Shown: positions 17,262-26,466 of the stretch, piece by piece | Position numbering within the stretch: the stretch's first letter is position 1 | Layout: every line of letters starts with the position of its first letter | From: Paenibacillus phytorum | GTDB taxonomy: Bacteria; Bacillota; Bacilli; Paenibacillales; NBRC-103111 | NCBI RefSeq assembly: GCF_013141715.1 | Contig: NZ_WHOA01000025.1 | Location: forward strand, 1-64,000 | Length of the DNA: 64,000 nucleotides | Direction: 5' to 3' | Program-made: the position numbers and the translations under genes | The notes under the pieces: generated by a model | Databases searched by the model: none | The model's input: the letters and a program-made list of their open reading frames with translations, nothing else | What the model was told of the DNA's origin: nothing

Positions 17262-17315
17262 AAACACCTCTACGCGAGGTCGCTCATTATAGAGCGGCTT
17301 TCGGTAGAGGTGTTT
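17262..17315. terminator. Bidirectional terminator between the CDF gene and sleB
   Basis: AAACACCTCTAC (17262-17273) pairs with GTAGAGGTGTTT (17304-17315), with an inner CGCTC-GAGCG hairpin. A runs on the left and T-rich sequence on the right allow use in both directions. Confidence 0.8.
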
Positions 17316-17340
17316 GCTTTTCTTACATCTTTATCTTTGA

Positions 17341-17997
17341 TTACCTAGCAAAAATATGATTCCCAATCCGCACAGTCTGCGGACGTGACCAGATCCATTT
17401 GCTCGTCGCAGTTTTAGGATTAAAATAATACAAGGCACCCTTGGTAGGGTCTAAGCCCCGGACAGCATCCTGTGCTGCCATGTAGGCCGTCGAATCCGGC
17501 TTCAGCCAATATTGGCCGTCACTAACGGCTGTAAAAGCCCCAGGTTCAAAGATAATGCCTTGGATGGAACTCGGGAACTTACTCGATTGTAGACGATTCA
17601 TGACAACGGCCCCAACGGCCACTTGTCCCTCATAGGACTCACCGCGAGCCTCGCTGTAAATCACCTTCGCCAACATATCCAATTCAGCTTGATTCACCGA
17701 ATAGTTACGTAAAGCCTCCCATGTTTTCGCTCCAATCATGCCGTCAACGGTTAGACCATAATTATATTGAAAATTGCGAACAGCAGCGGCCGTAATCGGA
17801 CCATATTTGCCATCCACAGATTGCTGGTAGTAGCCTAAAGTCTCGAGTCGGAACTGAGCGTCCCAGACATCACCGTTTTGACTGCCTTGCTTCAATGTCG
17901 TTGCTGCAGAAGCCGGCAGGCTCCATTCACTTACAGTAAAACCTAGACCCATTGAAGCTAACAGCACGACAAGGACGAGTTTTTTTATCAACTTCAT
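17341..17997 (-). CDS. sleB: Spore cortex-lytic enzyme SleB
   Basis: Germination-specific lytic transglycosylase that degrades spore cortex peptidoglycan; 218 residues. Signal peptide (MKLIKKLVLVVLLASMGLGF..., cleavage near PASA), then a peptidoglycan-binding domain (residues ~38-100, QFRLETLGYYQQSVDGKYG), then the SleB/CwlJ hydrolase domain with the catalytic-Glu segment IYSEARGES. The frame opens at 18003, but GGGGAG sits directly against that first ATG and six bases before the second ATG (17997), which I chose. The usual ypeB partner does not follow within this window; the next feature is the shared terminator. It functions downstream of receptors such as the GerABC set at 1.2-5 kb. Confidence 0.9.
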   Translation of the reverse strand: MKLIKKLVLVVLLASMGLGFTVSEWSLPASAATTLKQGSQNGDVWDAQFRLETLGYYQQSVDGKYGPITAAAVRNFQYNYGLTVDGMIGAKTWEALRNYSVNQAELDMLAKVIYSEARGESYEGQVAVGAVVMNRLQSSKFPSSIQGIIFEPGAFTAVSDGQYWLKPDSTAYMAAQDAVRGLDPTKGALYYFNPKTATSKWIWSRPQTVRIGNHIFAR

Positions 17998-18021
17998 CTT
18001 CATCTCCCCTTTCGTTCTATC

Positions 18022-18050
18022 AGTATAGGTGCCGAGAAGGGGAGGCTCAA
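18022..18050 (-). promoter_or_regulatory. Candidate sleB promoter
   Basis: On the minus strand: TTGAGC, 17 bp, TATACT, about 20 bp upstream of the ribosome site. It looks like a housekeeping promoter rather than the forespore type expected for sleB, so confidence is low. Confidence 0.35.
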
Positions 18051-18153
18051 CCCGCAGTTATTGGAAATGTACCCCAAACGCTTGGCGCTCTAAGGGAATT
18101 TAGTTTGTAAATATGGCTCAAAAATTGTTGATTTGGTCTTTTTATAAAAAATA

Positions 18154-18192
18154 AAAGCCCGAGATCGCCAATAAGGCAATCCCGGACTTTTG
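18154..18192 (-). terminator. Terminator of acnA
   Basis: AAAAGCCCGAGATCGCC / GGCAATCCCGGACTTTT form a long stem with one or two mismatches, just past the acnA stop on the minus strand. Confidence 0.8.
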
Positions 18193-18228
18193 CTGTGTGT
18201 AATGCGTTTTTTTGTGTGTTTTGCTGTA

Positions 18229-20946
18229 TTAGTTTTTCTCAGCAAGGATTGAACGAAGAACGGTTTGCAGAATACCACCATTGCGGTAATAGTCTACGTC
18301 CACCAAGCTATCCAAACGCACAAGTGCGGTGAATTCGAAGCTTGTGCCATCTTCACGAGTAGCTGTTACTTTTACAGTAGAACCTGGTTGTACATCGTTG
18401 CTCAAACCAGTGATATCGAATGTTTCACGACCTGTGATACCTAGTGTTTTCCAACCATTTCCTTCAAGGAATTGAAGTGGAAGAACGCCCATACCAACAA
18501 GGTTACTGCGGTGAATACGCTCGAAGCTTTCCGCGATAACGGCTTTGACGCCAAGTAGGAATGTACCTTTTGCCGCCCAGTCACGGGAGCTACCAGTTCC
18601 GTACTCTTTACCTGCGATAACTACAAGGTTTTGGCCTTCAGCTTGATACTTCATGGAAGCATCGTAGATGGATTCAACTTCGCCAGTTGGCAGGTAAGTT
18701 GTTACGCCGCCTTCTGTTCCTGGTGCCACTTGGTTACGAATACGGATGTTCGCGAACGTTCCGCGCATCATCACTTCGTGGTTACCACGACGGGAACCGT
18801 AGGAGTTGAAGTCTTCTTTTTTCACACCATGGTTAATCAGGTATTGGCCTCCAGGGCTGTCAACTTTGATGTTACCGGCAGGGGAGATATGGTCTGTTGT
18901 AACGGAATCTTCCAAGAGTGCCAACGTTTTTGCATTGCGAATATCTGCGATATCATCCAGAACCGTGCCCAGATCTGTGAAGAACGGAGGCTCTTGAATG
19001 TAAGTGGAATTATTGTCGAACTCGTATAGATCGCCTTCCGGAATTGCGATTTGGTTGAAACGCTCATTCGCACGGAATACGTTGCTGTATTTATCACGGA
19101 ACATATCAGCACTCATTGCAATACCAAGAGCTTCTTGAATCTCTTGGTTTGTAGGCCAAATGTCTTTGAGGTAGACAGGTTGATTGCTTTGGTCGTAGCC
19201 GATTGGATCGTTAGCCAAATCAATGTTCACTGTTCCTGCAAGTGCATAGGCAACAACAAGCGGAGGTGATCCCAGGTAGTTTGCTTTTACTTGAGCATGT
19301 ACGCGGCCTTCGAAGTTACGGTTACCGGAAATAACGGCAGCCACAGTCATATCGTTGTCGATGATGGCTTTGCTTACTTCTTCTGGAAGCGGACCGGAGT
19401 TACCGATACAAGTTGCGCAGCCGTAACCTGCAACGTGGAAGCCAAGTGCTTCTAGAGGCTCAAGCAAGCCTGCTTTAATCAAGTACTCGGTAACAACCAG
19501 GGAACCTGGTGTCAATGAGCTCTTAACGAATGCTGGTTTTCTCAAACCGCGAGCTACCGCTTTTTTCGCTACAAGTCCGGCACCTAGCATAACGCTTGGG
19601 TTGGATGTGTTGGTACAAGAAGTGATTGCCGCGATGACAACTGCGCCTGTACCCATTTTGACAGTTTCGCCGTTTGGATAAACAACATCAACGACTTCTT
19701 CGATTTTCTCATCAGTAAGGCCATAGCCGCCTTTGTCGATAGGTGTACGGATGATGGAGTTGAAAGACTCCTTCATGTTCGTAAGCTCGACACGGTCTTG
19801 TGGACGTTTAGGACCAGCTAAGCTTGGTACTACAGAGCCAAGATCAAGTTCAATTACATCTGTGAACTGAGGATCTGGTGTGCTGTCTGTACGGAACATA
19901 CCTTGAGCTTTGTAGTAAGCTTCTACGAGTGCGATTTGATCTGCGTCACGACCTGTACTTCTCAGGTAGTTCAACGTTTCGTTGTCGACTGGGAAGAAAC
20001 CGATTGTTGCGCCGTACTCAGGAGCCATGTTCGCTACCGTTGCACGGTCAGCCAAGGAAATGTTGCTCAGACCAGGACCGAAGAACTCAACGAATTTACC
20101 AACGACGCCTTTTTTACGTAAAATTTGTGTAACAGTCAGAGCCAAGTCAGTTGCTGTAGCGCCTTCTGCCAGGTGGCCTGTCAATTTGAAACCAACAACG
20201 TCCGGAGCTACGAAGTAAAGCGGTTGTCCAAGCATACCAGCCTCAGCTTCAATACCGCCTACGCCCCAACCTACAACACCAAGTCCGTTAATCATTGTAG
20301 TGTGGGAATCTGTACCTACGAGGGAATCTGGGTAAACAACAGTTTCACCATCGATTGTTTTCGTAGCTGCTACGGAAGCCAGGTACTCCAAGTTAACTTG
20401 GTGAACGATACCTGTTGAAGGTGGAACAGCACGGAAGTTATCGAACGCTGTTTGTGCCCAACGTAGGAAACGGTAACGCTCTTCGTTTCTTTCGAACTCT
20501 AGGTTAATGTTGTAGTCAAGTGCATCCGGGGATCCGAAAGCATCGACCATAACAGAATGGTCAATAACAAGGTCAACAGGAACGAGTGGGTTGATCCGTT
20601 TTGGATCTCCGCCTTCACGAGCCATCGTCGCACGCATTGCCGCAAGGTCAACAACGACGGGTACGCCTGTGAAATCCTGAAGAACGATACGAGCAGGAAT
20701 GAAAGGAATTTCTTTGTTTTCATCGCGGCCTTCAGCCCAACCAGCGATTTGTTTAACATGTTCACTTGTAATAGCACGACCGTCGAATTGACGAATAGCG
20801 GCTTCGAGCAAAACACGAATGGAGACAGGCAGATTGCTAACGGTTCCGTGACCTTGATTTTCAAAGTCAGGAAGACTGTAATACTGGAACGATTTCGTTC
20901 CCACAGTTAACTGCTTACGCACAGAAAAAGAGTCCTTATTGGACAT
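18229..20946 (-). CDS. acnA: Aconitate hydratase
   Basis: TCA-cycle enzyme interconverting citrate and isocitrate through a [4Fe-4S] cluster; 905 residues, the usual length of the AcnA/CitB type. Cluster cysteines are in [10 protein letters not shown] and [14 protein letters not shown]; the C-terminal swivel domain has [14 protein letters not shown] and [14 protein letters not shown]. In B. subtilis the apo-form also binds iron-responsive-like RNA; that role is only inferred here. GAGGAGG precedes the ATG. A sigma-A-type promoter and a palindrome lie upstream. Monocistronic. Confidence 0.96.
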   Translation of the reverse strand: MSNKDSFSVRKQLTVGTKSFQYYSLPDFENQGHGTVSNLPVSIRVLLEAAIRQFDGRAITSEHVKQIAGWAEGRDENKEIPFIPARIVLQDFTGVPVVVDLAAMRATMAREGGDPKRINPLVPVDLVIDHSVMVDAFGSPDALDYNINLEFERNEERYRFLRWAQTAFDNFRAVPPSTGIVHQVNLEYLASVAATKTIDGETVVYPDSLVGTDSHTTMINGLGVVGWGVGGIEAEAGMLGQPLYFVAPDVVGFKLTGHLAEGATATDLALTVTQILRKKGVVGKFVEFFGPGLSNISLADRATVANMAPEYGATIGFFPVDNETLNYLRSTGRDADQIALVEAYYKAQGMFRTDSTPDPQFTDVIELDLGSVVPSLAGPKRPQDRVELTNMKESFNSIIRTPIDKGGYGLTDEKIEEVVDVVYPNGETVKMGTGAVVIAAITSCTNTSNPSVMLGAGLVAKKAVARGLRKPAFVKSSLTPGSLVVTEYLIKAGLLEPLEALGFHVAGYGCATCIGNSGPLPEEVSKAIIDNDMTVAAVISGNRNFEGRVHAQVKANYLGSPPLVVAYALAGTVNIDLANDPIGYDQSNQPVYLKDIWPTNQEIQEALGIAMSADMFRDKYSNVFRANERFNQIAIPEGDLYEFDNNSTYIQEPPFFTDLGTVLDDIADIRNAKTLALLEDSVTTDHISPAGNIKVDSPGGQYLINHGVKKEDFNSYGSRRGNHEVMMRGTFANIRIRNQVAPGTEGGVTTYLPTGEVESIYDASMKYQAEGQNLVVIAGKEYGTGSSRDWAAKGTFLLGVKAVIAESFERIHRSNLVGMGVLPLQFLEGNGWKTLGITGRETFDITGLSNDVQPGSTVKVTATREDGTSFEFTALVRLDSLVDVDYYRNGGILQTVLRSILAEKN

Positions 20947-20980
20947 GGGTAATTCCTCCTCAAAATATGTTCATCCATTG

Positions 20981-20997
20981 GTTTCATCTAGTGAAAC
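20981..20997. promoter_or_regulatory. Palindromic operator in the acnA leader
   Basis: GTTTCA-TCTAG-TGAAAC, a perfect 6-5-6 inverted repeat, differing at one base of the spacer from the palindrome in the iclR promoter (15386-15402). It lies about 20-36 bases downstream of the predicted acnA transcription start, where a bound repressor would block elongation. Confidence 0.6.
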
Positions 20998-21023
20998 TCA
21001 ATTTCATTAATCCCTCTACATCA

Positions 21024-21052
21024 AGTATAGCGTTTCGGTGTGTATGAGTAAA
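21024..21052 (-). promoter_or_regulatory. acnA promoter
   Basis: On the minus strand TTTACT (21047-21052), 17 bp, TATACT (21024-21029): a near-consensus sigma-A promoter about 80 bp upstream of the acnA ATG. Confidence 0.65.
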
Positions 21053-21139
21053 GATTAATTTCAATCATTTTTACCGTCAAAATGTCATATATTGAATCAA
21101 TTCAAAGCAATTCGGGCTTGTCCTAAGGAGGATACCAAG

Positions 21140-22159
21140 ATGTCCTGGAAAACAGCGCTCTATAATTACGTTCACGCTAAGAACCAGGCAGAGATCGAAG
21201 GCTCTGCTGCACCTTTGGAAGCTTATGTCTCAGACAGCGCTTATGTACGGAAACAGGATGTCAAGGTACGTAGGCTCCTGAACAGTTACCGCGACCGTGA
21301 TGCTAAATTGCTGCGCGGAGAAACAAAGCTGCGTCTTACTGGTGTCAAAGAATCACCCCAAGTGATTATCGCGGATATCCAATTACATCGATTTCTAAAT
21401 TATCGGATTGGGTCCATCGAACATCTTGAGGAACGTATTGAACCTGAACGTGTGTTCATAGATAGCGCGGCGAACCGCTGGCAGGTCCGGTACACAGAAT
21501 CTCTCCATGGAGAAAAGTCGCTTCCGAGCAAGCAGCGAGGCGTCTTTTTGCCTGACCATGAAGGTTTTGTGGATGGGTTTCGCAGAGCGCCCTCACTTCC
21601 TTATATCAATCATAGTATACTCAACAGCGGTGCTCAGGAATCAGCTCCTCGCAAAATCATTTATAATCGCGCCAAAGCGGCCCATTATGCAGAAACCTGG
21701 TGGCAAACCCCGAATCCGAAATACGAGGAATTTGAAGTCGACTGTACGAATTTTGTATCGCAATGCCTCTTTGCAGGCGGGGCTCCAATGGACTATACTG
21801 GGAAAAGGGATTTGGGCTGGTGGTATGCTGGCAAAAGAGGCAATCAAGAGCTTTGGAGCTTTAGTTGGGCTGTTGCCAATAGCCTACAAACATTTCTCTC
21901 ACATAGCCGCAGAGGTCTGCAAGGTCATGCGGTATATGATCCTAGCGAGCTTCAAATGGGAGATACAATTAGCTACGACTGGGATGGCGATGGCCGCTAT
22001 CAGCACAATACGATTGTGATAGGCAAAGATGCCAACGGGATGCCGCTGGTCAATGCGCATACATATAATAGCCGTAATCGCTATTGGGCTTATAAGGATT
22101 CACCTGCTTGGACAGAGAGGACGAAGTACGTTTTCGTTCGGGTTGCTGATTATATGTAA
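21140..22159 (+). CDS. Amidase-domain protein (amidase_6 type)
   Basis: 339-residue protein. The C-terminal ~170 residues form a cysteine peptidase/amidase-like domain with the motif DCTNFVSQCLFAGGAPMDYTG, then GDTISYDWDGDGRYQHNTIVIG and NAHTYNSRNRYW, giving candidate catalytic Cys and His. The N-terminal ~150 residues are a separate domain. There is no signal peptide from this start. ATG 21140 has AAGGAGG eight bases upstream; the frame opens at 21092 with TTG, unlikely. Divergent from acnA and 38 bp ahead of ddl. A cell-wall role is plausible but not shown. Confidence 0.8.
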   Translation: MSWKTALYNYVHAKNQAEIEGSAAPLEAYVSDSAYVRKQDVKVRRLLNSYRDRDAKLLRGETKLRLTGVKESPQVIIADIQLHRFLNYRIGSIEHLEERIEPERVFIDSAANRWQVRYTESLHGEKSLPSKQRGVFLPDHEGFVDGFRRAPSLPYINHSILNSGAQESAPRKIIYNRAKAAHYAETWWQTPNPKYEEFEVDCTNFVSQCLFAGGAPMDYTGKRDLGWWYAGKRGNQELWSFSWAVANSLQTFLSHSRRGLQGHAVYDPSELQMGDTISYDWDGDGRYQHNTIVIGKDANGMPLVNAHTYNSRNRYWAYKDSPAWTERTKYVFVRVADYM

Positions 22160-22197
22160 TAGGAAAAGAAAATGCAAATACTAAACGGAGGTACGTA

Positions 22198-23346
22198 ATG
22201 AGCCGCAAAATACGAATTGGACTAATTTATGGGGGGAAATCCGGAGAGCATGACGTGTCCCTGCAAACAGCATTGGCGGTTATGAAAGCTGTGGACTTCA
22301 ATAAATATGAGATCACACCGTTTTATATATCCAAAAAAGGCGAATGGAGAAGCGGTGCACCCCTATTAGCTCCGGCTGAATCCAAGGAAGTATTGACTTT
22401 TAGCAGTGGAGAAACCGCTGCAGCCGCACCTGCTTCCAATGCATTGGCACCCATATTCGGGGCCATTCAGACAAAAGGCGATGTGGCTATTGCTGCAACG
22501 AATACAGCTGGCATGAAGGACACTGGCTTAGACGTAATTTTCCCTCTTTTACACGGCACTTTCGGCGAAGATGGGACCATTCAAGGATTACTTGAAATGG
22601 CGAACATTCCATACGTAGGTGCAGGCGTGCTTGCATCAGCCGTTGGGATGGATAAAGTCATGATGAAGAAGGTTTTCGCACAAGAAGGGCTTCCGCAGTG
22701 TATTTTCCGCCATTTCACTCGTACCGAGTGGGAGAAGAACCGTGCATATCACCTAATTGAGCTCGAAACAGCTATTGGTTATCCGTGCTTCGTGAAGCCG
22801 GCTAATCTAGGCTCCAGTGTCGGTATTTCCAAAGCAAGAAATCAAGAAGAATTAATTGAAGCGGTCAATTTCGCTTTCCAATATGATCGCAAAGTCATTA
22901 TTGAAGAGAATATCGATGCCCGCGAGATCGAAGTAGCCGTTTTGGGCAATGATGAACCTATCGCTTCTGTTGCTGGTGAAATCGTGTCCTCGAACGAATT
23001 TTACGATTACAAAGCGAAATATATGGACGGCAAATCAGCGATGGTTATACCTGCAGACATCCCCGAAGAAACGTCCGAACAGATCAGACAGCTGGCACTT
23101 CAAGCATTCCTTGCAGTGGATGGTAGCGGCTTATCGCGCGTTGACTTTTTCTTAGGCAAAATCGATCAGAAGATCTACATCAATGAAATCAATACGATGC
23201 CCGGCTTTACACCATTCAGCATGTACCCGCTGCTATGGAAAGAAACCGGTAAACCATACACAGAGCTGCTCGACGATCTTATTCGTCTGGCTATCGAACG
23301 GCATACAGCGAAGCAGAATATCCAATATTCTTTTGATGTGGAGTAG
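22198..23346 (+). CDS. ddl: D-alanine--D-alanine ligase
   Basis: ATP-grasp ligase making D-Ala-D-Ala for peptidoglycan; 382 residues, the longer DdlA-like size. N-terminal GLIYGGKSGEHDVSLQTA, the central VIFPLLHGTFGEDGTIQGLLE, the ATP-grasp block CFVKPANLGSSVGISKA and the C-terminal metal and substrate site INEINTMPGFTPFSMYPLL are all intact. An insertion at residues ~65-110 (alanine-rich) accounts for part of the extra length. ACGGAGGTACGT lies ahead of the ATG. Followed directly by a 107-residue gene. Confidence 0.95.
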   Translation: MSRKIRIGLIYGGKSGEHDVSLQTALAVMKAVDFNKYEITPFYISKKGEWRSGAPLLAPAESKEVLTFSSGETAAAAPASNALAPIFGAIQTKGDVAIAATNTAGMKDTGLDVIFPLLHGTFGEDGTIQGLLEMANIPYVGAGVLASAVGMDKVMMKKVFAQEGLPQCIFRHFTRTEWEKNRAYHLIELETAIGYPCFVKPANLGSSVGISKARNQEELIEAVNFAFQYDRKVIIEENIDAREIEVAVLGNDEPIASVAGEIVSSNEFYDYKAKYMDGKSAMVIPADIPEETSEQIRQLALQAFLAVDGSGLSRVDFFLGKIDQKIYINEINTMPGFTPFSMYPLLWKETGKPYTELLDDLIRLAIERHTAKQNIQYSFDVE

Positions 23347-23670
23347 ATGCATATGGGATTTCAAACGGAGTTCAATTCGGTCTGCAAGTTTAAGTCCGCG
23401 CAGGAGCTCTACGAGCTTCTAGAGTACGGCCGCGGCAAAATGGTGAAAAGCGGCTTCCGCGTCTTCCCAACAGGTCAAAAGGTCATTGCATACACGCCTG
23501 AGAATCAGGCGATTGCCATTGTCCGAATCGTTGCTTCCATTGCGGAAATCAATTTCCAAGGTGATGAAGTAACGCAAGTGGAGATGGAGCTCATTCGCCG
23601 TCTGACGGAAGAAGAGTCACGGATTCAGACCTCACTTGCTTTTGAGATGTTTTTTGGTGAGCAAGCATAG
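23347..23670 (+). CDS. Conserved-looking protein of unknown function, coupled to ddl
   Basis: Not recognised. 107 residues, no signal peptide or membrane helix; mixed alpha/beta with FRVFPTGQKVIAYTPENQAIAIVRIVASIAEINFQGDE followed by an acidic helix. The ATG touches the ddl stop codon. A second ATG at 23353 has a better distance (nine bases) from GTGGAG and may be the true start. Co-transcribed with ddl; ends at a strong terminator. Confidence 0.75.
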   Translation: MHMGFQTEFNSVCKFKSAQELYELLEYGRGKMVKSGFRVFPTGQKVIAYTPENQAIAIVRIVASIAEINFQGDEVTQVEMELIRRLTEEESRIQTSLAFEMFFGEQA

Positions 23671-23689
23671 CCGCATAGCGTAAATTAGA

Positions 23690-23722
23690 AGACATCGTCC
23701 GATATGGACGGTGTCTTTTTTG
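23690..23722 (+). terminator. Terminator of the ddl operon
   Basis: AGACATCGTCC-GATAT-GGACGGTGTCT followed by six T. Confidence 0.85.
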
Positions 23723-23959
23723 AATACCTCAAGAGGCTTATCTCATGTTTGTGAGTGCGAGGATCGGCTGAGTTGTCGACATAGTTGGTTTTCCGCTCGT
23801 AAGGATGATTTTCATCACTAAAGTATGCGCGAGGCGGTAAAGTACCACATTGCAAAAAGTCGCTCTCACCGTAGGTACTACAAGAACTTAGTACTTATTC
23901 AATCTAGCTCGAAGAACTACAATATACCTTGTAGATATTCAGATTGGAGCGTGAAAAGG

Positions 23960-24277
23960 ATGAGACAAAAATTATTGACGGACAGAAAGTTTATTGCCTA
24001 TTGGGTTTTCAATATTGGGTTAGGTATACCAACTCCATATGTACTTATTTATATGATTTTTGGGTTTTATGGCTTTATGTCGCCTCCATCGATGCAAGAT
24101 CGGTATATGGCTGCGGGGGTGCTTTGCGTCTACTTGTTGGTTTGGTTTATCGGAAACTATATATGTTTGCGAAAAGAAGATCGAGGCACCAAGTACGGTA
24201 TGTTAGCGTTAAGCTTGCTGCCACTGGCGATTTCGTCTTTTATCAGCTTCAAAATCATAGCATCCATCTCATCCTAA
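23960..24277 (+). CDS. Small membrane protein of unknown function
   Basis: Not recognised. About 105 residues with three hydrophobic segments (IAYWVFNIGLGIPTPYVLIYM; AAGVLCVYLLVWFIGNYICL; YGMLALSLLPLAISSFISF). The start is uncertain: ATG 23960 lies eleven bases after GGAG, and the GTG at 23951 is also in frame. The frame is open back to 23825, but that stretch has the look of non-coding DNA. The 23723-23959 stretch shows no other feature. Confidence 0.5.
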   Translation: MRQKLLTDRKFIAYWVFNIGLGIPTPYVLIYMIFGFYGFMSPPSMQDRYMAAGVLCVYLLVWFIGNYICLRKEDRGTKYGMLALSLLPLAISSFISFKIIASISS

Positions 24278-24346
24278 TTAGGTGAGTTGTGTATGTGCGG
24301 CTCCTCCAGAGGGTACCCTATGAAAGGAATTTTTTCATCACAAATA

Positions 24347-24393
24347 ACAAATGCAATCGTCCAACAGGACGATGTAAGCCATTTATCCTTGCA
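24347..24393 (+). repeat. Second copy of a 47-bp hairpin element, upstream of uvsE
   Basis: ATCGTCC-AACA-GGACGAT (24356-24373) followed by TTTATCCTTGCA. It matches 11651-11697 before the dGTPase gene. The outer stem pair differs between copies. Confidence 0.5.
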
Positions 24394-24416
24394 ACTCTTC
24401 TTGGAGGTTACCTTGC

Positions 24417-25406
24417 ATGATTATTCGCCTTGGGTATGTGGCTATGTCGACGATAGTCAAGAATGCGTCCCCTTCCAAAACGATGACAGTGACGAACTTC
24501 AGCAAGCTTTTGGATCGAGATGCAGCCATTCGGAAGCTAGAGCGACTTGGCGCCGAAAATTTGCATAATACGCTTAGATTGCTTCGGCACAACCGTGCGC
24601 ATGACATCATGGTGTTTCGCTTTTCCTCGAGGCTGATCCCTCTCATAGGACATGAAATGTTAGGTGACTGGGACCCCATTACTACGCTTTCTGCGGAATT
24701 CAAAGAGCTTGGCAGCTACGCTAAACAGTCTGGCATGCGCGTAAGCTTTCATCCGGATCATTTCACCGTCCTGAGTACGCCAAAGGAAGATGTGCTGCAG
24801 AAATCAGTGGAGGATCTTGAGCGGCATACGGCTATGTTTAACGCGATGGGGCTGGGAATGGAATCCATGTGCAATATTCATGTAGGAGGTTCCTACGGCG
24901 ATAAAGAGAAAGCTGCTAAGCGATTTATTCAGAATTTTTCCGCGCTGCGCCCTGAAATTCAGAGGCGGATTACACTTGAGAATGATGATAAAACCTTTAC
25001 ATTGCAAGAGACACTTGATATTGCAGAAAAAGTGGGAGCGCCTATGGTGCTGGATATTCATCATCATGCGGTCAATAACAACGGAGAGGATGCGGCAGAT
25101 CTCTGGCCGCGGATCCGACAAACGTGGTCGAGACAGGAGAGTGAGCAGTCGGAACAGGCTGCAAACGTACTCCCACCGAAAATCCATGTTTCAAGTCCAA
25201 AAAGTGAAACGGATCTAAGAAGTCATGCTGATTACGTGGAAGTAGGTCCTCTTTTCGCATTCCTACGTGCGATAGCTCCAACCACGCCTAATCTCGATAT
25301 CATGATTGAAGCGAAGAAGAAGGATGAAGCGTTATTTCGCCTCATGGAAGACCTCAAGATGCAAGAGGGAGTCAAGGTTCTCGATCAAGCCTCGTTCCAG
25401 CTATAA
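24417..25406 (+). CDS. uvsE: UV damage endonuclease
   Basis: UvsE/Uve1-type endonuclease that nicks DNA 5' of UV photoproducts; 329 residues, TIM-barrel fold with metal-binding residues. Visible motifs are RLGYVAMS at the start, VSFHPDHFTVL, NIHVGGSYGDKE, LENDD and VLDIHHHAVN; the last contains metal ligands. GGAGGTTACC precedes the ATG. UV-resistance role fits a spore former. It is monocistronic, with fabI 100 bp downstream; no terminator was seen between them. Confidence 0.92.
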   Translation: MIIRLGYVAMSTIVKNASPSKTMTVTNFSKLLDRDAAIRKLERLGAENLHNTLRLLRHNRAHDIMVFRFSSRLIPLIGHEMLGDWDPITTLSAEFKELGSYAKQSGMRVSFHPDHFTVLSTPKEDVLQKSVEDLERHTAMFNAMGLGMESMCNIHVGGSYGDKEKAAKRFIQNFSALRPEIQRRITLENDDKTFTLQETLDIAEKVGAPMVLDIHHHAVNNNGEDAADLWPRIRQTWSRQESEQSEQAANVLPPKIHVSSPKSETDLRSHADYVEVGPLFAFLRAIAPTTPNLDIMIEAKKKDEALFRLMEDLKMQEGVKVLDQASFQL

Positions 25407-25506
25407 CCGTTCAGATTTAATTCTTGAATTGTTGGACAAAATGGGGTACTTTGGAGAGTGGGAATGAACGACGCACAATCCATTGTGAGAGGGGCTTCTT
25501 AATACC

Positions 25507-26277
25507 ATGAGTCAATTGTTAACAGGAAAAAATATACTTGTAATGGGTGTTGCCAACGACCGCAGCATCGCTTGGGCTATTGCTCAATCCTTAGCAGCAC
25601 AAGGAGCCAATCTTGTTTTTACGTTTGAAAATGAGCGTGTTGAAGAACGCGTTCGCAAGCTTGCAGACACGATTCCAGGCTCAACCTTGATGCCTTGCAA
25701 TGTAACTGTAGATGCTGAGATCGAAACACTTGCATCCACACTCAAAGAGAAGTTCGGTGTGCTTCACGGTCTCGTACATAGTATTGCTTTTGCTAAAACC
25801 GAAGAGCTGGACGGGCTATTCGTTGACACATCGCGTGATGGCTTCGCATTAGCGCATGACATCAGCGCTTACTCCCTTGTAGCGGTATCGAAACGGATTT
25901 ACCCGCTGATGACAGAGGGCGGCAGCATCATGACAATGACCTACCTCGGCGCTGAGCGCGCGATGAAGAACTACAACGTCATGGGCGTTGCCAAAGCTGC
26001 GCTGGAAGCTAGCGTGCGCTACCTAGCGAATGACCTCGGTCAATTCGGCATTCGCGTCAACGGTATCTCCGCTGGCCCGATTCGCACCTTGGCTGCCAAA
26101 GGCATCAAAGACTTTAACTCCATCCTGCGCCAAGTGGAAGAGAAAGCACCGCTGCGCAAAACAACGGATACAGCCGAAGTAGGCGACACAGCGATGTTCT
26201 TGATGAGTAACCTTTCCCGCGGCATCACGGGTGAAGTTATCTATGTAGACGGTGGATATCATATCGTTGGCATTTAA
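25507..26277 (+). CDS. fabI: Enoyl-[acyl-carrier-protein] reductase (NADH)
   Basis: Last reductive step of each fatty acid elongation cycle; 256 residues. The nucleotide-binding start MGVANDRSIAWAIAQSLA and the catalytic Tyr-x6-Lys (NYNVMGVAKAALE) are intact, as is FGIRVNGISAGPIRTLAAKG. The ribosome site GAGAGGGG is a little far (about 13 bases) from the ATG. A clear terminator follows. Confidence 0.95.
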   Translation: MSQLLTGKNILVMGVANDRSIAWAIAQSLAAQGANLVFTFENERVEERVRKLADTIPGSTLMPCNVTVDAEIETLASTLKEKFGVLHGLVHSIAFAKTEELDGLFVDTSRDGFALAHDISAYSLVAVSKRIYPLMTEGGSIMTMTYLGAERAMKNYNVMGVAKAALEASVRYLANDLGQFGIRVNGISAGPIRTLAAKGIKDFNSILRQVEEKAPLRKTTDTAEVGDTAMFLMSNLSRGITGEVIYVDGGYHIVGI

Positions 26278-26296
26278 TCCTGCATACTAAGAAATT

Positions 26297-26328
26297 CCGT
26301 ATTGCCTTATGGGTGATACGGTTTTTTT
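26297..26328 (+). terminator. Terminator of fabI
   Basis: CCGTATTGCC-TTAT-GGGTGATACGG followed by seven T. Confidence 0.85.
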
Positions 26329-26362
26329 ACGCAAAAAACAGGCTGATTCTAGTTAAAATGTA

Positions 26363-26416
26363 AAATTATACGAATATTTTGGGATGAAACGCACTAGTAT
26401 TTAAAACGTATAATTT
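26363..26416. promoter_or_regulatory. Ten-bp inverted repeat upstream of the inositol-phosphatase gene
   Basis: AAATTATACG (26363-26372) and CGTATAATTT (26407-26416) are perfect inverted copies 34 bp apart in the promoter region. They could be a pair of operator half-sites for a looping or dimeric regulator. Confidence 0.4.
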
Positions 26417-26466
26417 ACTATACTGGAGTTACCAATTAAATTAATGAAAAGAAAGAGTTGAGATAA

